Assembly (NCBI GenBank): GCA_030425925.1
Contig: JAUHZO010000001.1
Span: forward strand, 248,001 to 312,000
Direction of reading: 5' to 3'
DNA length: 64,000 bases
Source of the DNA: Alphaproteobacteria bacterium
Lineage (GTDB): Bacteria; Pseudomonadota; Alphaproteobacteria; Rhodobacterales; Rhodobacteraceae
Made by a program: the position numbers and the translations under genes. A model generated the notes under the pieces. It did no database searches. It saw only the letters and a program-made list of their open reading frames with translations, and was not told the origin of the DNA. This document shows positions 1-8,310 of this stretch, piece after piece (the first letter of the stretch is position 1; each line of letters begins with the position of its first letter).

Positions 1-609
1 CCATTCGATGGCCCCGGCCATGAAATCCGCGATCACCGCGTCCAGCGGCACGCCGTCGCCGGTGATCAGGATGCCGGTCTGGCCGGTGGCGCGGAAGCTG
101 CTCTTCATGCCGCGGGCGCGCATCTCGGCCTCCATGGCCAGCGTCGTGTACATCTTGCCCACCGAGCAATCCGTGCCCACCGCCAGAAGCCGCTTGCCGC
201 TGCGCCGCACGCCATTGGCGATGGGATAGTCCACCTCCGGCACCCGCACGTCATGCAGGCTGCGCCCTGTCGCACGGGCCACGGCCACAAGGTCCGGCTC
301 GTTGCGCAAGAGGTTGTGCAGGCCCGACGCCAGATCGAACCCCTCTTCCAGCGCCGTCACCAGCACCTTCTTCCAAGCCTTCGAGATCACGCCGCCCCGG
401 TTGGCCACGCCGATCACCAGTGTTTTCGCCCCGGCGGCGCGCGCCTCGGCAAGGCCCATCTCCGGCAACCCCAGATCGGCGCGGCAGCCCTCCATCCGGT
501 ACTGGCCCATGCAATTGTCCGGCCGCCAGTCACGGATACCCTGCGCCACCTTGGCGGCCAGCGCATCCGGCGCGTCGCCCAGGAACAACAGATATGGGGT
601 TTCGATCAT
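1..609 (-). CDS. dgcN: DUF1611-family D-glutamate N-acetyltransferase DgcN, partial
   Basis: The frame is open from an ATG at 609 to the window edge, giving the first 203 residues of a family usually near 340, so the C-terminus lies outside. The N-terminal half begins ETPYLLFLGDAP and has the Rossmann-like stretch IGVANRGG. The second part has LLAVGTDCSVGKMYTT, a P-loop-like segment typical of DUF1611. In marine bacteria DgcN acetylates D-glutamate and its partner DgcA oxidises the product; a dgcA gene would be expected beyond the edge and is not visible. An AGGAGG ribosome site precedes the start. It diverges from mcl1 across a 241-bp region with two palindromes. Family assignment is by recognition; the substrate is inferred from the family. 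Confidence 0.78.
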   Translation of the reverse strand, partial: MIETPYLLFLGDAPDALAAKVAQGIRDWRPDNCMGQYRMEGCRADLGLPEMGLAEARAAGAKTLVIGVANRGGVISKAWKKVLVTALEEGFDLASGLHNLLRNEPDLVAVARATGRSLHDVRVPEVDYPIANGVRRSGKRLLAVGTDCSVGKMYTTLAMEAEMRARGMKSSFRATGQTGILITGDGVPLDAVIADFMAGAIEW

Positions 610-712
610 GGTCGCCTCCTGTCCTCTTGCGCTCAGTCTGATGCGATCCTGCCGGGAAATTCGTGCAACTTCACCGGATTTTGCCCCCACCGGGCACGAT
701 TTGCCCGCCCAA

Positions 713-735
713 ACGATTTTTCGGCGAAAAATCGT
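713..735. repeat. perfect inverted repeat between dgcN and mcl1
   Basis: Arms ACGATTTTTC and its exact reverse complement are separated by GGC (10-bp arms, 3-nt loop). The U-rich arms could form a stable stem or an operator. It lies about 104 nt upstream of the dgcN start and 115 nt upstream of mcl1, so it is not a terminator for either gene. AT-rich hairpins of this kind occur between genes in Rhodobacterales, from memory. Confidence 0.6.
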
Positions 736-805
736 GCGCCGCGCCGCCCGCTTTGCTGCGTTGCAACATCAATTTGCTTGCGCAGCATTTCGACATTTTA
801 TATCC

Positions 806-823
806 CGTATGCCAAGGCATACG
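806..823. promoter_or_regulatory. palindromic operator candidate upstream of mcl1
   Basis: CGTATGCC-AA-GGCATACG is a perfect 8-bp-arm palindrome ending 27 nt before the mcl1 ATG, where a repressor would block transcription or early elongation. An AT-rich stretch (TTTTATAT, about 796-803) just upstream could be the -10 region. The dyad shape fits a GntR- or TetR-type dimer, but no regulator gene adjoins it, so the binding protein is unknown. Confidence 0.55.
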
Positions 824-850
824 AAATTTCCTTACCCGGAGGAGACACAG

Positions 851-1810
851 ATGAGCTTCCGCATCCAGCCCCCCGCCCCGTCCACGCCCAACCGCTGCCA
901 GCTGTTCGGCCCGGGGTCGCGCCCGGCGATCTTTGAAAAGATGGCCGCCAGCGCCGCCGACGTGATCAATCTCGATCTCGAGGACAGCGTCGCCCCCTCC
1001 GACAAGGACAGCGCCCGGGCCAACGTGATCGCGGCCATCGGCGATATCGACTGGGGGGCCAAGACCCTGTCGGTGCGCATCAACGGGCTCGACACCCCCT
1101 ATTGGCACCGCGACGTGATCGACCTGGTGGAAAAGGGGGCCGACCGTCTGGACCGGATCATGATCCCCAAGGTGGGCTGCGCCGCCGATCTCTACGCGGT
1201 CGACGCGCTGGTCACCGCGTGCGAGCGTGCGCGGGGCCGCGCCCGGCCGCTCGATTTCGAGGTGATCATCGAATCGGCTGCCGGCATCACCCATGTCGAA
1301 GAGATCGCCCAGGGCTCGCCCCGGCTGAAGGCGATGAGCCTCGGGGCCGCGGATTTCGCCGCCTCCATGGGCATGGCCACCACCGGAATCGGCGGCACGC
1401 AGGAAAACTACTACATGCTCCACGCAGGCCAGAAGCACTGGTCCGATCCCTGGCACTGGGCGCAGGCCGCCATCGTCGCCGCCTGCCGCACCCATGGCGT
1501 GCTGCCGGTGGATGGCCCGTTCGGCGATTTTTCCGACGAGGACGGGTTCCGCGCGCAGGCGCTGCGGTCCGCCACGCTGGGCATGGTCGGCAAATGGGCG
1601 ATCCACCCCAGGCAGGTGGCGCTGGCCAACGAGGTGTTCACCCCTTCGGTGGCCGCCGTGACCGAGGCGCGCGAGATCCTCGCCGCCATGGAAGAGGCCA
1701 AGGCCAAGGGCGAAGGCGCCACGGTCTACAAGGGCCGGCTGGTGGACATCGCCTCGATCAAGCAGGCCGAGGTCATCGTGCGCCAGGCCGAGATGATCGC
1801 GGCGGAGTGA
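851..1810 (+). CDS. mcl1: L-malyl-CoA/beta-methylmalyl-CoA lyase
   Basis: A 319-residue HpcH/HpaI aldolase/citrate-lyase family protein. It matches Rhodobacter Mcl1 almost throughout from memory: GPGSR at 20-24, the NLDLEDSV magnesium/CoA segment at 40-47, EVIIESAAG near 140 and KWAIHP near 255. Mcl1 cleaves (2R,3S)-beta-methylmalyl-CoA to glyoxylate and propionyl-CoA, and also condenses or cleaves malyl-CoA, in the ethylmalonyl-CoA pathway for acetate assimilation without isocitrate lyase. The ATG at 851 was chosen because GGAGGAG lies 7-12 nt upstream and the homologous N-terminus begins MSFR; the frame is open further upstream but lacks family sequence. mcd of the same pathway is 12 kb downstream. 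Confidence 0.95.
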   Translation: MSFRIQPPAPSTPNRCQLFGPGSRPAIFEKMAASAADVINLDLEDSVAPSDKDSARANVIAAIGDIDWGAKTLSVRINGLDTPYWHRDVIDLVEKGADRLDRIMIPKVGCAADLYAVDALVTACERARGRARPLDFEVIIESAAGITHVEEIAQGSPRLKAMSLGAADFAASMGMATTGIGGTQENYYMLHAGQKHWSDPWHWAQAAIVAACRTHGVLPVDGPFGDFSDEDGFRAQALRSATLGMVGKWAIHPRQVALANEVFTPSVAAVTEAREILAAMEEAKAKGEGATVYKGRLVDIASIKQAEVIVRQAEMIAAE

Positions 1811-2069
1811 CGGGGCCGGCCCCGGCGGCGGCAGAGACCCGCTCTGCCGCGCCGGGGCAAAGCTTCTCCAGAGCGCGAGGGCGGATGCGCGATCCGTCCG
1901 CCGCAAAGGCATCCAAAGTGGTGCCGTCATGGATGAGGACCGCGACGGGAGCCTTGTGCCCGACGGCCGCGACGGCCGGGCCAAGCGCTTCGGCGGTCAC
2001 CTGGCTGTCGACCAGCGCGGCCACCCAGATGCCGGCCACGCGGCGCGGCCCCTCCATTTTTACGTTCAT
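1773..2069 (-). CDS. small hypothetical protein coupled to the DUF2953 gene
   Basis: A 98-residue frame whose ATG overlaps the TGA of the upstream DUF2953 gene as ATGA (2066-2069), the usual sign of translational coupling. That is the main reason to think it is real. It has no signal peptide or membrane segment and starts MNVKMEGPRRVAGIWVAALV. The C-terminal part is Ala/Pro/Arg-rich and its last 38 nt overlap the end of mcl1 on the other strand, so the true end may be shorter in relatives. No family recognised. Confidence 0.5.
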   Translation of the reverse strand: MNVKMEGPRRVAGIWVAALVDSQVTAEALGPAVAAVGHKAPVAVLIHDGTTLDAFAADGSRIRPRALEKLCPGAAERVSAAAGAGPVTPPRSSRPGAR

Positions 2070-2620
2070 GCCCGTGCCCTCAGCATCTGCCAGCCAAAGC
2101 GCAACCCCGGCGGCACCAGCGCCAGCGGGCGCAGGCGCAGCACGCCCTCGGCCCGCCCGTCAAGGCGCGGGCCAGAGAAATCCGGCGTGACGTCCAGCAC
2201 CGTGGCCGCCCCGGGCAGCCCGTATTTCAGCGGGCAGATCCGGCCATACAGCAGGCCTGTCTCCACCGGGTCGGCCAGGCCGAACACGCCGCTGACACGC
2301 AGGCGTTCGATCTGAACGCAGGCCAGAAGGTCGCGCAGCAGGCGCAGGACCGCCGCGACGGGAAACGCCCCGCCAGCGCCCTTGCGCGCCGTGCGGCGCT
2401 TGCCCGGACGGGTGGGGCGGGGTTTGCGCCGGGGCGTGCCGGTGCCGCTGTCCGCCAGGGTGATCGCGGGCACGCGCCCGTCGAACAGCGCCAGCGTCAC
2501 GCGGCGGCGCGGCGGGGTGCCGGTCCCGTGCGCCTCGGCCTCGAAGGCAAGGCGCACCGGGACGGCAGCCACCAGCAGGACACTGCCCAACAGGGCCAGC
2601 GGCAGCCAGAGCCACAGCAT
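2066..2620 (-). CDS. DUF2953 (YtfI-like) membrane-anchored protein
   Basis: A 184-residue protein with one N-terminal membrane helix (WLPLALLGSVLLVAAVPVRL) followed by a soluble domain with a basic Arg/Lys/Pro linker (about 60-80). The pattern and its place directly behind a GerW gene match the Bacillus YtfI-YtfJ pair. In Bacillus the pair is linked to spores; here the function is unknown. The gene starts 4 nt after the GerW stop and ends in an ATGA overlap, so the three genes form one minus-strand operon. Confidence 0.72.
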   Translation of the reverse strand: MLWLWLPLALLGSVLLVAAVPVRLAFEAEAHGTGTPPRRRVTLALFDGRVPAITLADSGTGTPRRKPRPTRPGKRRTARKGAGGAFPVAAVLRLLRDLLACVQIERLRVSGVFGLADPVETGLLYGRICPLKYGLPGAATVLDVTPDFSGPRLDGRAEGVLRLRPLALVPPGLRFGWQMLRARA

Positions 2621-2624
2621 GGCG

Positions 2625-2990
2625 CTAGTCCGCCGCGCCGTCCGTGTCCTTGCCGCGCGCGGCGATGGCCCTGGCGGCGGTGTCGCTCAGCGCCTCGGCC
2701 AGGGTGCTGGCCGCGCCCTTGACCGCCTCGACCCGCGCGCCGTGCTGGTCGATGATGATTGCGCCCAGCGGGCGGATACCGCCGCCCGCCCCGGTGCCCG
2801 CGCCCTGCCCGGTGCCTTTGCCACCGGGCCCGCCGGTGCCGCCACCTGCGCCGAACCCGAAGCCGTAGCTGACGATGGGGATCACCGTCGCGCCCTCGCG
2901 CTCGATCGGGTCGCCCAGCACGTTGCGGGCGTTCAGCAGTTTTTCCAGTTCCGCCACGGAGTTCTTGAGCAAGCGTTCCACGTCTTCCAT
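2625..2990 (-). CDS. GerW family (YtfJ-like) protein
   Basis: 121 residues beginning MEDVERLLKNSVAELEKLL, followed by a small domain with VIPIVSYGFGFGAGGG and a long Gly-rich tract (about residues 50-75), then IIIDQHGARVEAVKG, the hallmark segments of GerW/YtfJ. Despite the sporulation name, the family is widespread in bacteria that do not sporulate. It is first in an operon with the DUF2953 gene. A GAAGAC-rich leader precedes the start with no strong ribosome site. Confidence 0.82.
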   Translation of the reverse strand: MEDVERLLKNSVAELEKLLNARNVLGDPIEREGATVIPIVSYGFGFGAGGGTGGPGGKGTGQGAGTGAGGGIRPLGAIIIDQHGARVEAVKGAASTLAEALSDTAARAIAARGKDTDGAAD

Positions 2991-3061
2991 CGTCTTCCCC
3001 CAGATCTGAATGTCACTGAGGGAAGACTATACCGAGCGGTTCAGTTCGTCCTTGATCTGGG

Positions 3062-4348
3062 TCAGTCCCGCGGTGTGTCACCGGGGTCTTCGGGGGCGGG
3101 CGGCAGGTCGTCGGCCTCGTCCTCGCCCGAGGCCAGGGCCGCCGTCTCGGGCGTGGCCGCGCGGGCCGGGACGCTGACCTGGAAGGTCGTCTTGTCCGCC
3201 TCGGGCACGGCCGAGCGCTGCAGGATCCGCCAGAGCGTGAACACGATCAGCACGCCATGCGCCACCACCGTGGTCAGGAACAGCCCGCGCGGGCCCGTCA
3301 GCGCCATGGCCCCCCCGGCCAGAAGCGGCCCGGCGATGGAGCCCAGCCCGAACATCATCAACAGCCCGCCCGACACCTGGATCGCGGTGCCCGGCGGGGC
3401 GTGGTCGTTGGCATGTGCCACTATGATGGGATACATCGCAAAGATCGCCGCCCCGAACACCGCCGACAGCAGCAGGTTCATCGCGCCGTCCCGGGGCTGC
3501 AGCACCAGAAAGGCCGCATCCGCCGCCAGCGCCAGCGCCGCGACCCCCACCAGCACCAGGCGCCGGTCCATCCGGTCGCTCAGCAGCCCGATGGGCACCT
3601 GGCTGAGGGCACCGGCCAGCACCGGAAGGCTGGCGAACAGCGCGATGGTGGTCAGGTCCAGCCCGACCCGGTCGGCATAAACCGCGCCCAGCGTGCCGAA
3701 AGACGCGTTGGACACGCCCACCAGCGCCACCGCCGCCACCGCCACCGGCGAATTGCGCCAGAGCGCGGGCAGGTCCAGCGTGACCGAGGTCAGCGGCGCG
3801 GGGCTGGCCGAGGTCGACAGCGCCGTGGGCACAAGCGCAAGGCAGTAGACGATGGCACCGATGGCAAACAGCGTGAAATCCGCCGGTTCCCCCAGCGCGA
3901 TCAGCATCTGCCCGGCAGTGACCGCGCCCAGGTTGACCATGGTGTAGATGCCGAAGATCGTGCCGCGGGTCTTCGGGGTCGCGCGCTCGCTCAGCCAGCT
4001 TTCCACGATCATCGCCGCGCCGGCAAAGCAGAAACCCGACACCGCGCGCACCGGGATCCAGGCCCAGGGCGTCACCACCAGCGCCTGCAGCAGCATCGCG
4101 ATGGCGGCAAAGGCGCACATCACGCCGAAGGTGCGGATATGGCCCACCGAGCCCACGAAACGCGGCGCAAAGAGGCAGCCCATCACATAGCCCACGGCCC
4201 ATCCCGTGCCCAGAAGCCCCAGCGCCCCCGAGGAAAAGCCCTCGGCCGAGCCGCGCACGGGCAGCAACAGCCCGTGCATGCCTCCGGCCAGAAGCAGCAG
4301 GGCAGAGCCGACAAGAAGCGCGGTGATGGGCAGAAGCTGACGAACCAT
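3062..4348 (-). CDS. MFS transporter
   Basis: A 428-residue major facilitator with about twelve hydrophobic segments starting at LLPITALLVGSALLLL. The loop after helix 2 has GYVMGCLFAPRFVG and the central loop GLLSDRMDRRLVLVG is the second-half motif A. The C-terminal 45 residues are an acidic Pro/Ala tail. It resembles YcaD-like sugar/multidrug MFS members of alphaproteobacteria; the substrate is unknown. The start MVRQLLP at 4348 places the first helix at the N-terminus after a GGGGTG ribosome site; an in-frame ATG at 4381 adds 11 residues and is possible. It lies 56 nt behind the Lrp gene on the same strand. Confidence 0.85.
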   Translation of the reverse strand: MVRQLLPITALLVGSALLLLAGGMHGLLLPVRGSAEGFSSGALGLLGTGWAVGYVMGCLFAPRFVGSVGHIRTFGVMCAFAAIAMLLQALVVTPWAWIPVRAVSGFCFAGAAMIVESWLSERATPKTRGTIFGIYTMVNLGAVTAGQMLIALGEPADFTLFAIGAIVYCLALVPTALSTSASPAPLTSVTLDLPALWRNSPVAVAAVALVGVSNASFGTLGAVYADRVGLDLTTIALFASLPVLAGALSQVPIGLLSDRMDRRLVLVGVAALALAADAAFLVLQPRDGAMNLLLSAVFGAAIFAMYPIIVAHANDHAPPGTAIQVSGGLLMMFGLGSIAGPLLAGGAMALTGPRGLFLTTVVAHGVLIVFTLWRILQRSAVPEADKTTFQVSVPARAATPETAALASGEDEADDLPPAPEDPGDTPRD

Positions 4349-4404
4349 GGCACCCCAGCCATACCGCGTTTGAACCTGCATGGGAAAGGCCCAAGCGCTG
4401 CGAC

Positions 4405-4857
4405 TCAGGCCCGTTCGTCCTTGGGCGAGCCCATCACGACATAGGTCGTCAGTGTGTTCACCTGCGGCAGCGCGCCCAGCACCTCGGTGTGGAAATGCTT
4501 GTAGGCGGCAAGGTCTGCCGCCTCGACACGCAGGAGGTATTCCACCGCGCCGGTGATGTTGTGGCATTCCCTGACCTGGGGGGCCGCGCGCATGGCGCGT
4601 TCAAAGGCCTCTTGCGCGCGCTTGGTGTGCTGGTTGAGCCCGACGGTGACATAGGCGGCAAAGCCGATGCCGGTCTTTTCCGGGCTGAGCACGGCGCGGT
4701 AGCCCGCGATCACCCCGGCCTTTTCCAGCGATGCGGTCCGGCGCAGGCAGGCCGAGGGCGACAGGCCCACCCGGTCGGACAGCGCGAGATTGCTGAGCCG
4801 GCCGTCGCGCACCAGCTCGCGCAATATCTTGCGGTCAATCTCGTCCAGATCGGTCAT
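4405..4857 (-). CDS. Lrp/AsnC family transcriptional regulator
   Basis: 150 residues: an N-terminal winged helix (LDEIDRKILRELVRDGRLSN, then SDRVGLSPSACLRR) and a C-terminal RAM ligand-binding domain (GFAAYVTVGL to the end). This is the standard length of the family. It diverges from a LysE-type exporter gene with 72 bp between starts, a common arrangement in which the regulator senses an amino acid and switches on its exporter. The amino acid is not predictable from sequence alone. Confidence 0.92.
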   Translation of the reverse strand: MTDLDEIDRKILRELVRDGRLSNLALSDRVGLSPSACLRRTASLEKAGVIAGYRAVLSPEKTGIGFAAYVTVGLNQHTKRAQEAFERAMRAAPQVRECHNITGAVEYLLRVEAADLAAYKHFHTEVLGALPQVNTLTTYVVMGSPKDERA

Positions 4858-4929
4858 GAATTGCAGAAATAGCGCAATGACGGCAAAAGATGCAACAAAA
4901 TGGCGCGCGACCTGCGCAAGTCTTGCGCC

Positions 4930-5529
4930 ATGACGCCCGAGATCCTTGCCGCCCTTGCCCTGTTCTGTGCCAGCACGCTGTTCACACCCGGGCCGAACAA
5001 CCTGATGCTGATGGCATCGGGCGCGAATTTCGGCCTGCGCCGCAGCCTGCCGCATCTGTGCGGCGTCGCCTTCGGCTTTCCGCTGATGATCCTGCCGGTG
5101 GGGCTGGGGGTGATGCGGCTGTTCGATCTGTGGCCGCCCAGCCTGATCATCCTGCGCGCGGTCTCGGTGATCTACCTGCTCTGGCTTGCGTGGAAGATCG
5201 CCCATGCCGCCCCGCCCGCCGAGGCGCGCGCGGACGCCCGGCCGCTGAGCTTTGTCCAGGCGGCGGGCTTTCAGTGGGTCAACCCCAAGGCCTGGTCCAT
5301 GGCCCTGGGGGCGATCACGCTTTACGCAGGGTCGCGCGATCTGGGCGCGATCCTGTGGGTGGCCGGCGCCTTTGCCAGCATCGGCACGGTTTCGGCGCTG
5401 ACCTGGACAGCGCTGGGCACGGGTGTGCGCCGGCTGCTGGCCCGGCCCTCGCGGCTGCGCTTCTTCAACCGGACGATGGCCGTGCTCCTTGTGCTGTCGA
5501 TGGTGCCGGTGCTGCTGGCGACACCCTAG
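4930..5529 (+). CDS. LysE/RhtB family amino-acid exporter
   Basis: A 199-residue membrane protein with about six helices and the family signature FTPGPNNLMLMASG near residues 18-31, plus FQWVNPKAW in the middle. It would export an amino acid from the cytoplasm, likely under control of the divergent Lrp gene. The ATG at 4930 gives the usual N-terminus (helix 1 at once). An in-frame ATG at 4900 adds MARDLRKSCA and cannot be excluded, since neither has a good ribosome site. It ends overlapping the AraC-GyrI gene tail to tail by three bases. Confidence 0.9.
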   Translation: MTPEILAALALFCASTLFTPGPNNLMLMASGANFGLRRSLPHLCGVAFGFPLMILPVGLGVMRLFDLWPPSLIILRAVSVIYLLWLAWKIAHAAPPAEARADARPLSFVQAAGFQWVNPKAWSMALGAITLYAGSRDLGAILWVAGAFASIGTVSALTWTALGTGVRRLLARPSRLRFFNRTMAVLLVLSMVPVLLATP

Positions 5530-6371
5530 CCCGCGGGTTTCAGCGGTACGCAGATCTCGGTCAGCAGGTCCTGCGGCGGAGTGCTGGACGGATCGTTGAG
5601 GTATTTCTCGAACGGCGGGGCGTCGGCCGGTTCCTCGCCCGACCCGGGCAGCCAGGTGGCATAAAGCGCGTCCCAGGCCGCGGCCAGCCCGGCATAGGGG
5701 CCCTTGTAGGTCATCACCGCGTGGCGGCCGCCGGGCAGGTGCACCTCTTCGCTGCCTTCGGGCACGGGCACGCCTTCGGCCAGGGCAAAGCCGGCATGGC
5801 TGCGCAGATCGGCCTCGGCGACGTCGGCGGGCGAATCGTAGTAGAGCGCAAAGGTCCCGCGCACCTGCGGCCAGAGGCCCTGCGCCGTCATGATGGCCGA
5901 CAATGCGCCATAGGCGCGCCCGATCTCGTAATAGGCGCCCTGATGCGCCAGGGCGGCCAGCCGCACCGGCGGCATGTCCCTGATCTCGACGGGGTTTGTC
6001 ATCACGTTTCCTTCCTTGAGGTTGAGCATGGGGGATCCGGGGCAGCCATCCTTGCGGAAGGCCAGCGGCGTGACGCCGAATTGCGCGCGGAACAGCCGGG
6101 TGAAGCTTTGCACGTTGTCATAGCCCGACCGCGCCGCGATCCGCTCCAGCGGCCAGTCGGTCTGGACCAGCCAGCAGGCCGCGCGATGGGCGCGGATGCG
6201 GCGCACCGCCTGGGCGCAGGTCTCGCCCGTCATGGCGTGAAACACCCGGTGCCAGTGAAACCGCGACATTGCCGCCACCTCGGCCAACGCATCCAGCGAC
6301 AGATCGCCGTCGGGATGGTCGAAGATGTGGTTCTGCACGCGGCGCAGGCGGTCCTGGTAGCTGGCTGGCAT
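5526..6371 (-). CDS. AraC-family regulator with GyrI-like effector domain
   Basis: 281 residues. The N-terminal 110 residues are a double helix-turn-helix AraC domain (RVQNHIFDHPDGDLSLDALA, then RIAARSGYDNVQSFTRLFR). The rest is a GyrI/SbmC-like effector-binding domain beginning at about residue 130 and ending LLTEICVPLKP. Proteins of this layout sense small amphipathic compounds and act on stress or efflux genes. The neighbours do not show the target; accA lies divergently 120 bp away. Confidence 0.88.
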   Translation of the reverse strand: MPASYQDRLRRVQNHIFDHPDGDLSLDALAEVAAMSRFHWHRVFHAMTGETCAQAVRRIRAHRAACWLVQTDWPLERIAARSGYDNVQSFTRLFRAQFGVTPLAFRKDGCPGSPMLNLKEGNVMTNPVEIRDMPPVRLAALAHQGAYYEIGRAYGALSAIMTAQGLWPQVRGTFALYYDSPADVAEADLRSHAGFALAEGVPVPEGSEEVHLPGGRHAVMTYKGPYAGLAAAWDALYATWLPGSGEEPADAPPFEKYLNDPSSTPPQDLLTEICVPLKPAG

Positions 6372-6490
6372 GGTCTGTCTCCCTGCCGTCAGTTAACCCC
6401 GGCGCGGGCGACAAATCTTGCTTTATTGCATCCCGATTGCATCCCGACACGCGGCGCGCCATATAGCCTGAAACCGTCCGGGAGAGACGC

Positions 6491-7453
6491 ATGACGCATT
6501 ACCTCGACTTCGAAAAGCCGCTTGCCGAGATCGAAGGCAAGGCCGAAGAGCTGCGCGCCATGGCGCGCGAGAACGAGGAGATGGATATCGAGGACGAGGC
6601 CGCGGCGCTGGACCGCAAGGCCCGCGAACTGCTGCAGGATCTGTACACCAAGCTGTCGCCCTGGCGGAAGTGCCAGGTCGCCCGCCACCCCGACCGGCCG
6701 CATTGCCGCGACTATGTCGAGGCGCTTTTCACCGAGTTCACCGCGCTGGCCGGGGATCGCGGCTTTGCCGACGATCACGCGGTGATGGGCGGGTTGGCGC
6801 GGTTCGACGACATGCCTGTGGTGGTGATCGGGCATGAAAAGGGCCATGACACGCAATCCCGCATCCACCGCAATTTCGGCATGGCCCGGCCCGAAGGTTA
6901 CCGCAAGGCGGTGCGCCTGATGGAGATGGCCGACCGGTTCCGCCTTCCCGTGGTGACGCTGATCGACACGCCCGGCGCCTATCCCGGCAAGGGCGCCGAA
7001 GAACGCGGCCAGTCCGAGGCCATCGCGCGTTCAACCGAGAAATGCCTGCAGATCGGCGTGCCGCTGGTCAGCGTGGTGATCGGCGAAGGCGGATCGGGCG
7101 GGGCGGTGGCCTTTGCCACCGCCAACCGCGTCGCGATGCTGGAGCATTCGGTCTATTCGGTAATCTCGCCCGAGGGCTGCGCCTCGATCCTGTGGAAGGA
7201 TTCCGAGAAGATGCGCGAGGCGGCCGAGGCGTTGCGGCTGACGGCGCAGGATCTTTACGGGCTGGGCGTTTGCGACCGGATCATCGCCGAACCGCTGGGC
7301 GGCGCGCATCGCGACCCGCAGGGCACCATTGCCTCGGTCGGGGCGGCGATTGCGGTGATGCTCAAGGAACTGTCGGGCAAGGACGGCGCATCGCTGGTCG
7401 AGGCGCGCCGCAAGAAGTTCCTCAAGATCGGCTCCAAGGGGCTGGCGGCCTGA
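6491..7453 (+). CDS. accA: acetyl-CoA carboxylase carboxyltransferase subunit alpha
   Basis: 320 residues of normal AccA length. The N-terminal helical region starts [11 protein letters not shown], and the carboxyltransferase core contains [46 protein letters not shown] and [16 protein letters not shown]. With AccD it transfers the carboxyl group from biotin to acetyl-CoA, the first step of fatty acid synthesis. accD is not in the window. A GGGAGAG ribosome site precedes the ATG. It stands alone on the plus strand. Confidence 0.97.
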   Translation: MTHYLDFEKPLAEIEGKAEELRAMARENEEMDIEDEAAALDRKARELLQDLYTKLSPWRKCQVARHPDRPHCRDYVEALFTEFTALAGDRGFADDHAVMGGLARFDDMPVVVIGHEKGHDTQSRIHRNFGMARPEGYRKAVRLMEMADRFRLPVVTLIDTPGAYPGKGAEERGQSEAIARSTEKCLQIGVPLVSVVIGEGGSGGAVAFATANRVAMLEHSVYSVISPEGCASILWKDSEKMREAAEALRLTAQDLYGLGVCDRIIAEPLGGAHRDPQGTIASVGAAIAVMLKELSGKDGASLVEARRKKFLKIGSKGLAA

Positions 7454-7566
7454 GCCGCGGCGATCACGCTCCGGCTGCACGGCTGCAACAAACCCACACG
7501 CCGGTGTGAAACCGCGTCAGAGCTTGTTTTGATGACAGGCCGCGCGCCCTCGGCCATATCGGGGGC

Positions 7567-8280
7567 ATGGAATTTCTGTTTGCATATGGCGCGGGTCTGC
7601 TGACCCTGATCAACCCCTGCGTGGTGCCGGTGTTGCCGATCGTGATCGCAACCGCGCTGCAGGCCAGCCGTCTGGGGCCGGTGGCGATGGCTGGCGGGCT
7701 GAGCCTGTCTTTCGTGCTCCTCGGCGTGGGGGTGACGGCGTTCGGACAGGCGCTGGGGATCGACCAATACGTGATCGGGCAGGCCGGGGCGGCACTGATG
7801 GTGCTGTTTGGCCTCGCGCTGCTTCTGCCGCAGGCGAATGCGCTGATGGCCACGGCGACCGCCGGCCTTTCGGCGCGGGCAGATGCGCAGATCGACACGC
7901 TGGACCGCGGTGCGCTGAAGGGCCAGTTCCTGGGCGGGCTGCTTCTGGGGGCGGTCTGGAGCCCCTGTATCGGGCCCACGCTGGGCAGCGCCATCGGGCT
8001 GGCCTCCACCGGCGAGAACCTGGTGAAGGCAACCGGCATCATGATCTTCTTCGCGCTCGGGGTCTCGACCCTGATCCTGGGGCTGGCCTATGGCACGCGC
8101 GGGGCCATCGGGAGATACAACGCACAGCTGCGCGCGCTGGCCACGCGGGCGCGACCGGTGCTGGGTGCAACCTTCCTCCTTGTGGGCGCGGGCCTGCTGC
8201 TGAACTGGCACCACGCCATCGAAGGCTGGCTGATCCGGATGCTGCCCGCCTGGCTGATCGACCTTTCCGTTTCCCTCTAG
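7567..8280 (+). CDS. CcdA-like thiol:disulfide transmembrane protein
   Basis: A 237-residue protein with six predicted helices. The two redox cysteines sit in matching motifs, NPCVVP (C18) and SPCIGP (C134), as in CcdA and the DsbD core. Such proteins carry electrons from cytoplasmic thioredoxin across the membrane. The gene 30 nt downstream encodes an exported thioredoxin-like protein with CSTC, which is the likely acceptor, so the pair forms a small reducing system. It could serve cytochrome c or another periplasmic thiol protein; no cyc genes are nearby. Confidence 0.85.
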   Translation: MEFLFAYGAGLLTLINPCVVPVLPIVIATALQASRLGPVAMAGGLSLSFVLLGVGVTAFGQALGIDQYVIGQAGAALMVLFGLALLLPQANALMATATAGLSARADAQIDTLDRGALKGQFLGGLLLGAVWSPCIGPTLGSAIGLASTGENLVKATGIMIFFALGVSTLILGLAYGTRGAIGRYNAQLRALATRARPVLGATFLLVGAGLLLNWHHAIEGWLIRMLPAWLIDLSVSL

Positions 8281-8310
8281 ACCTCTCTGACCCCTCTGAC
8301 AGGAGCCAAC

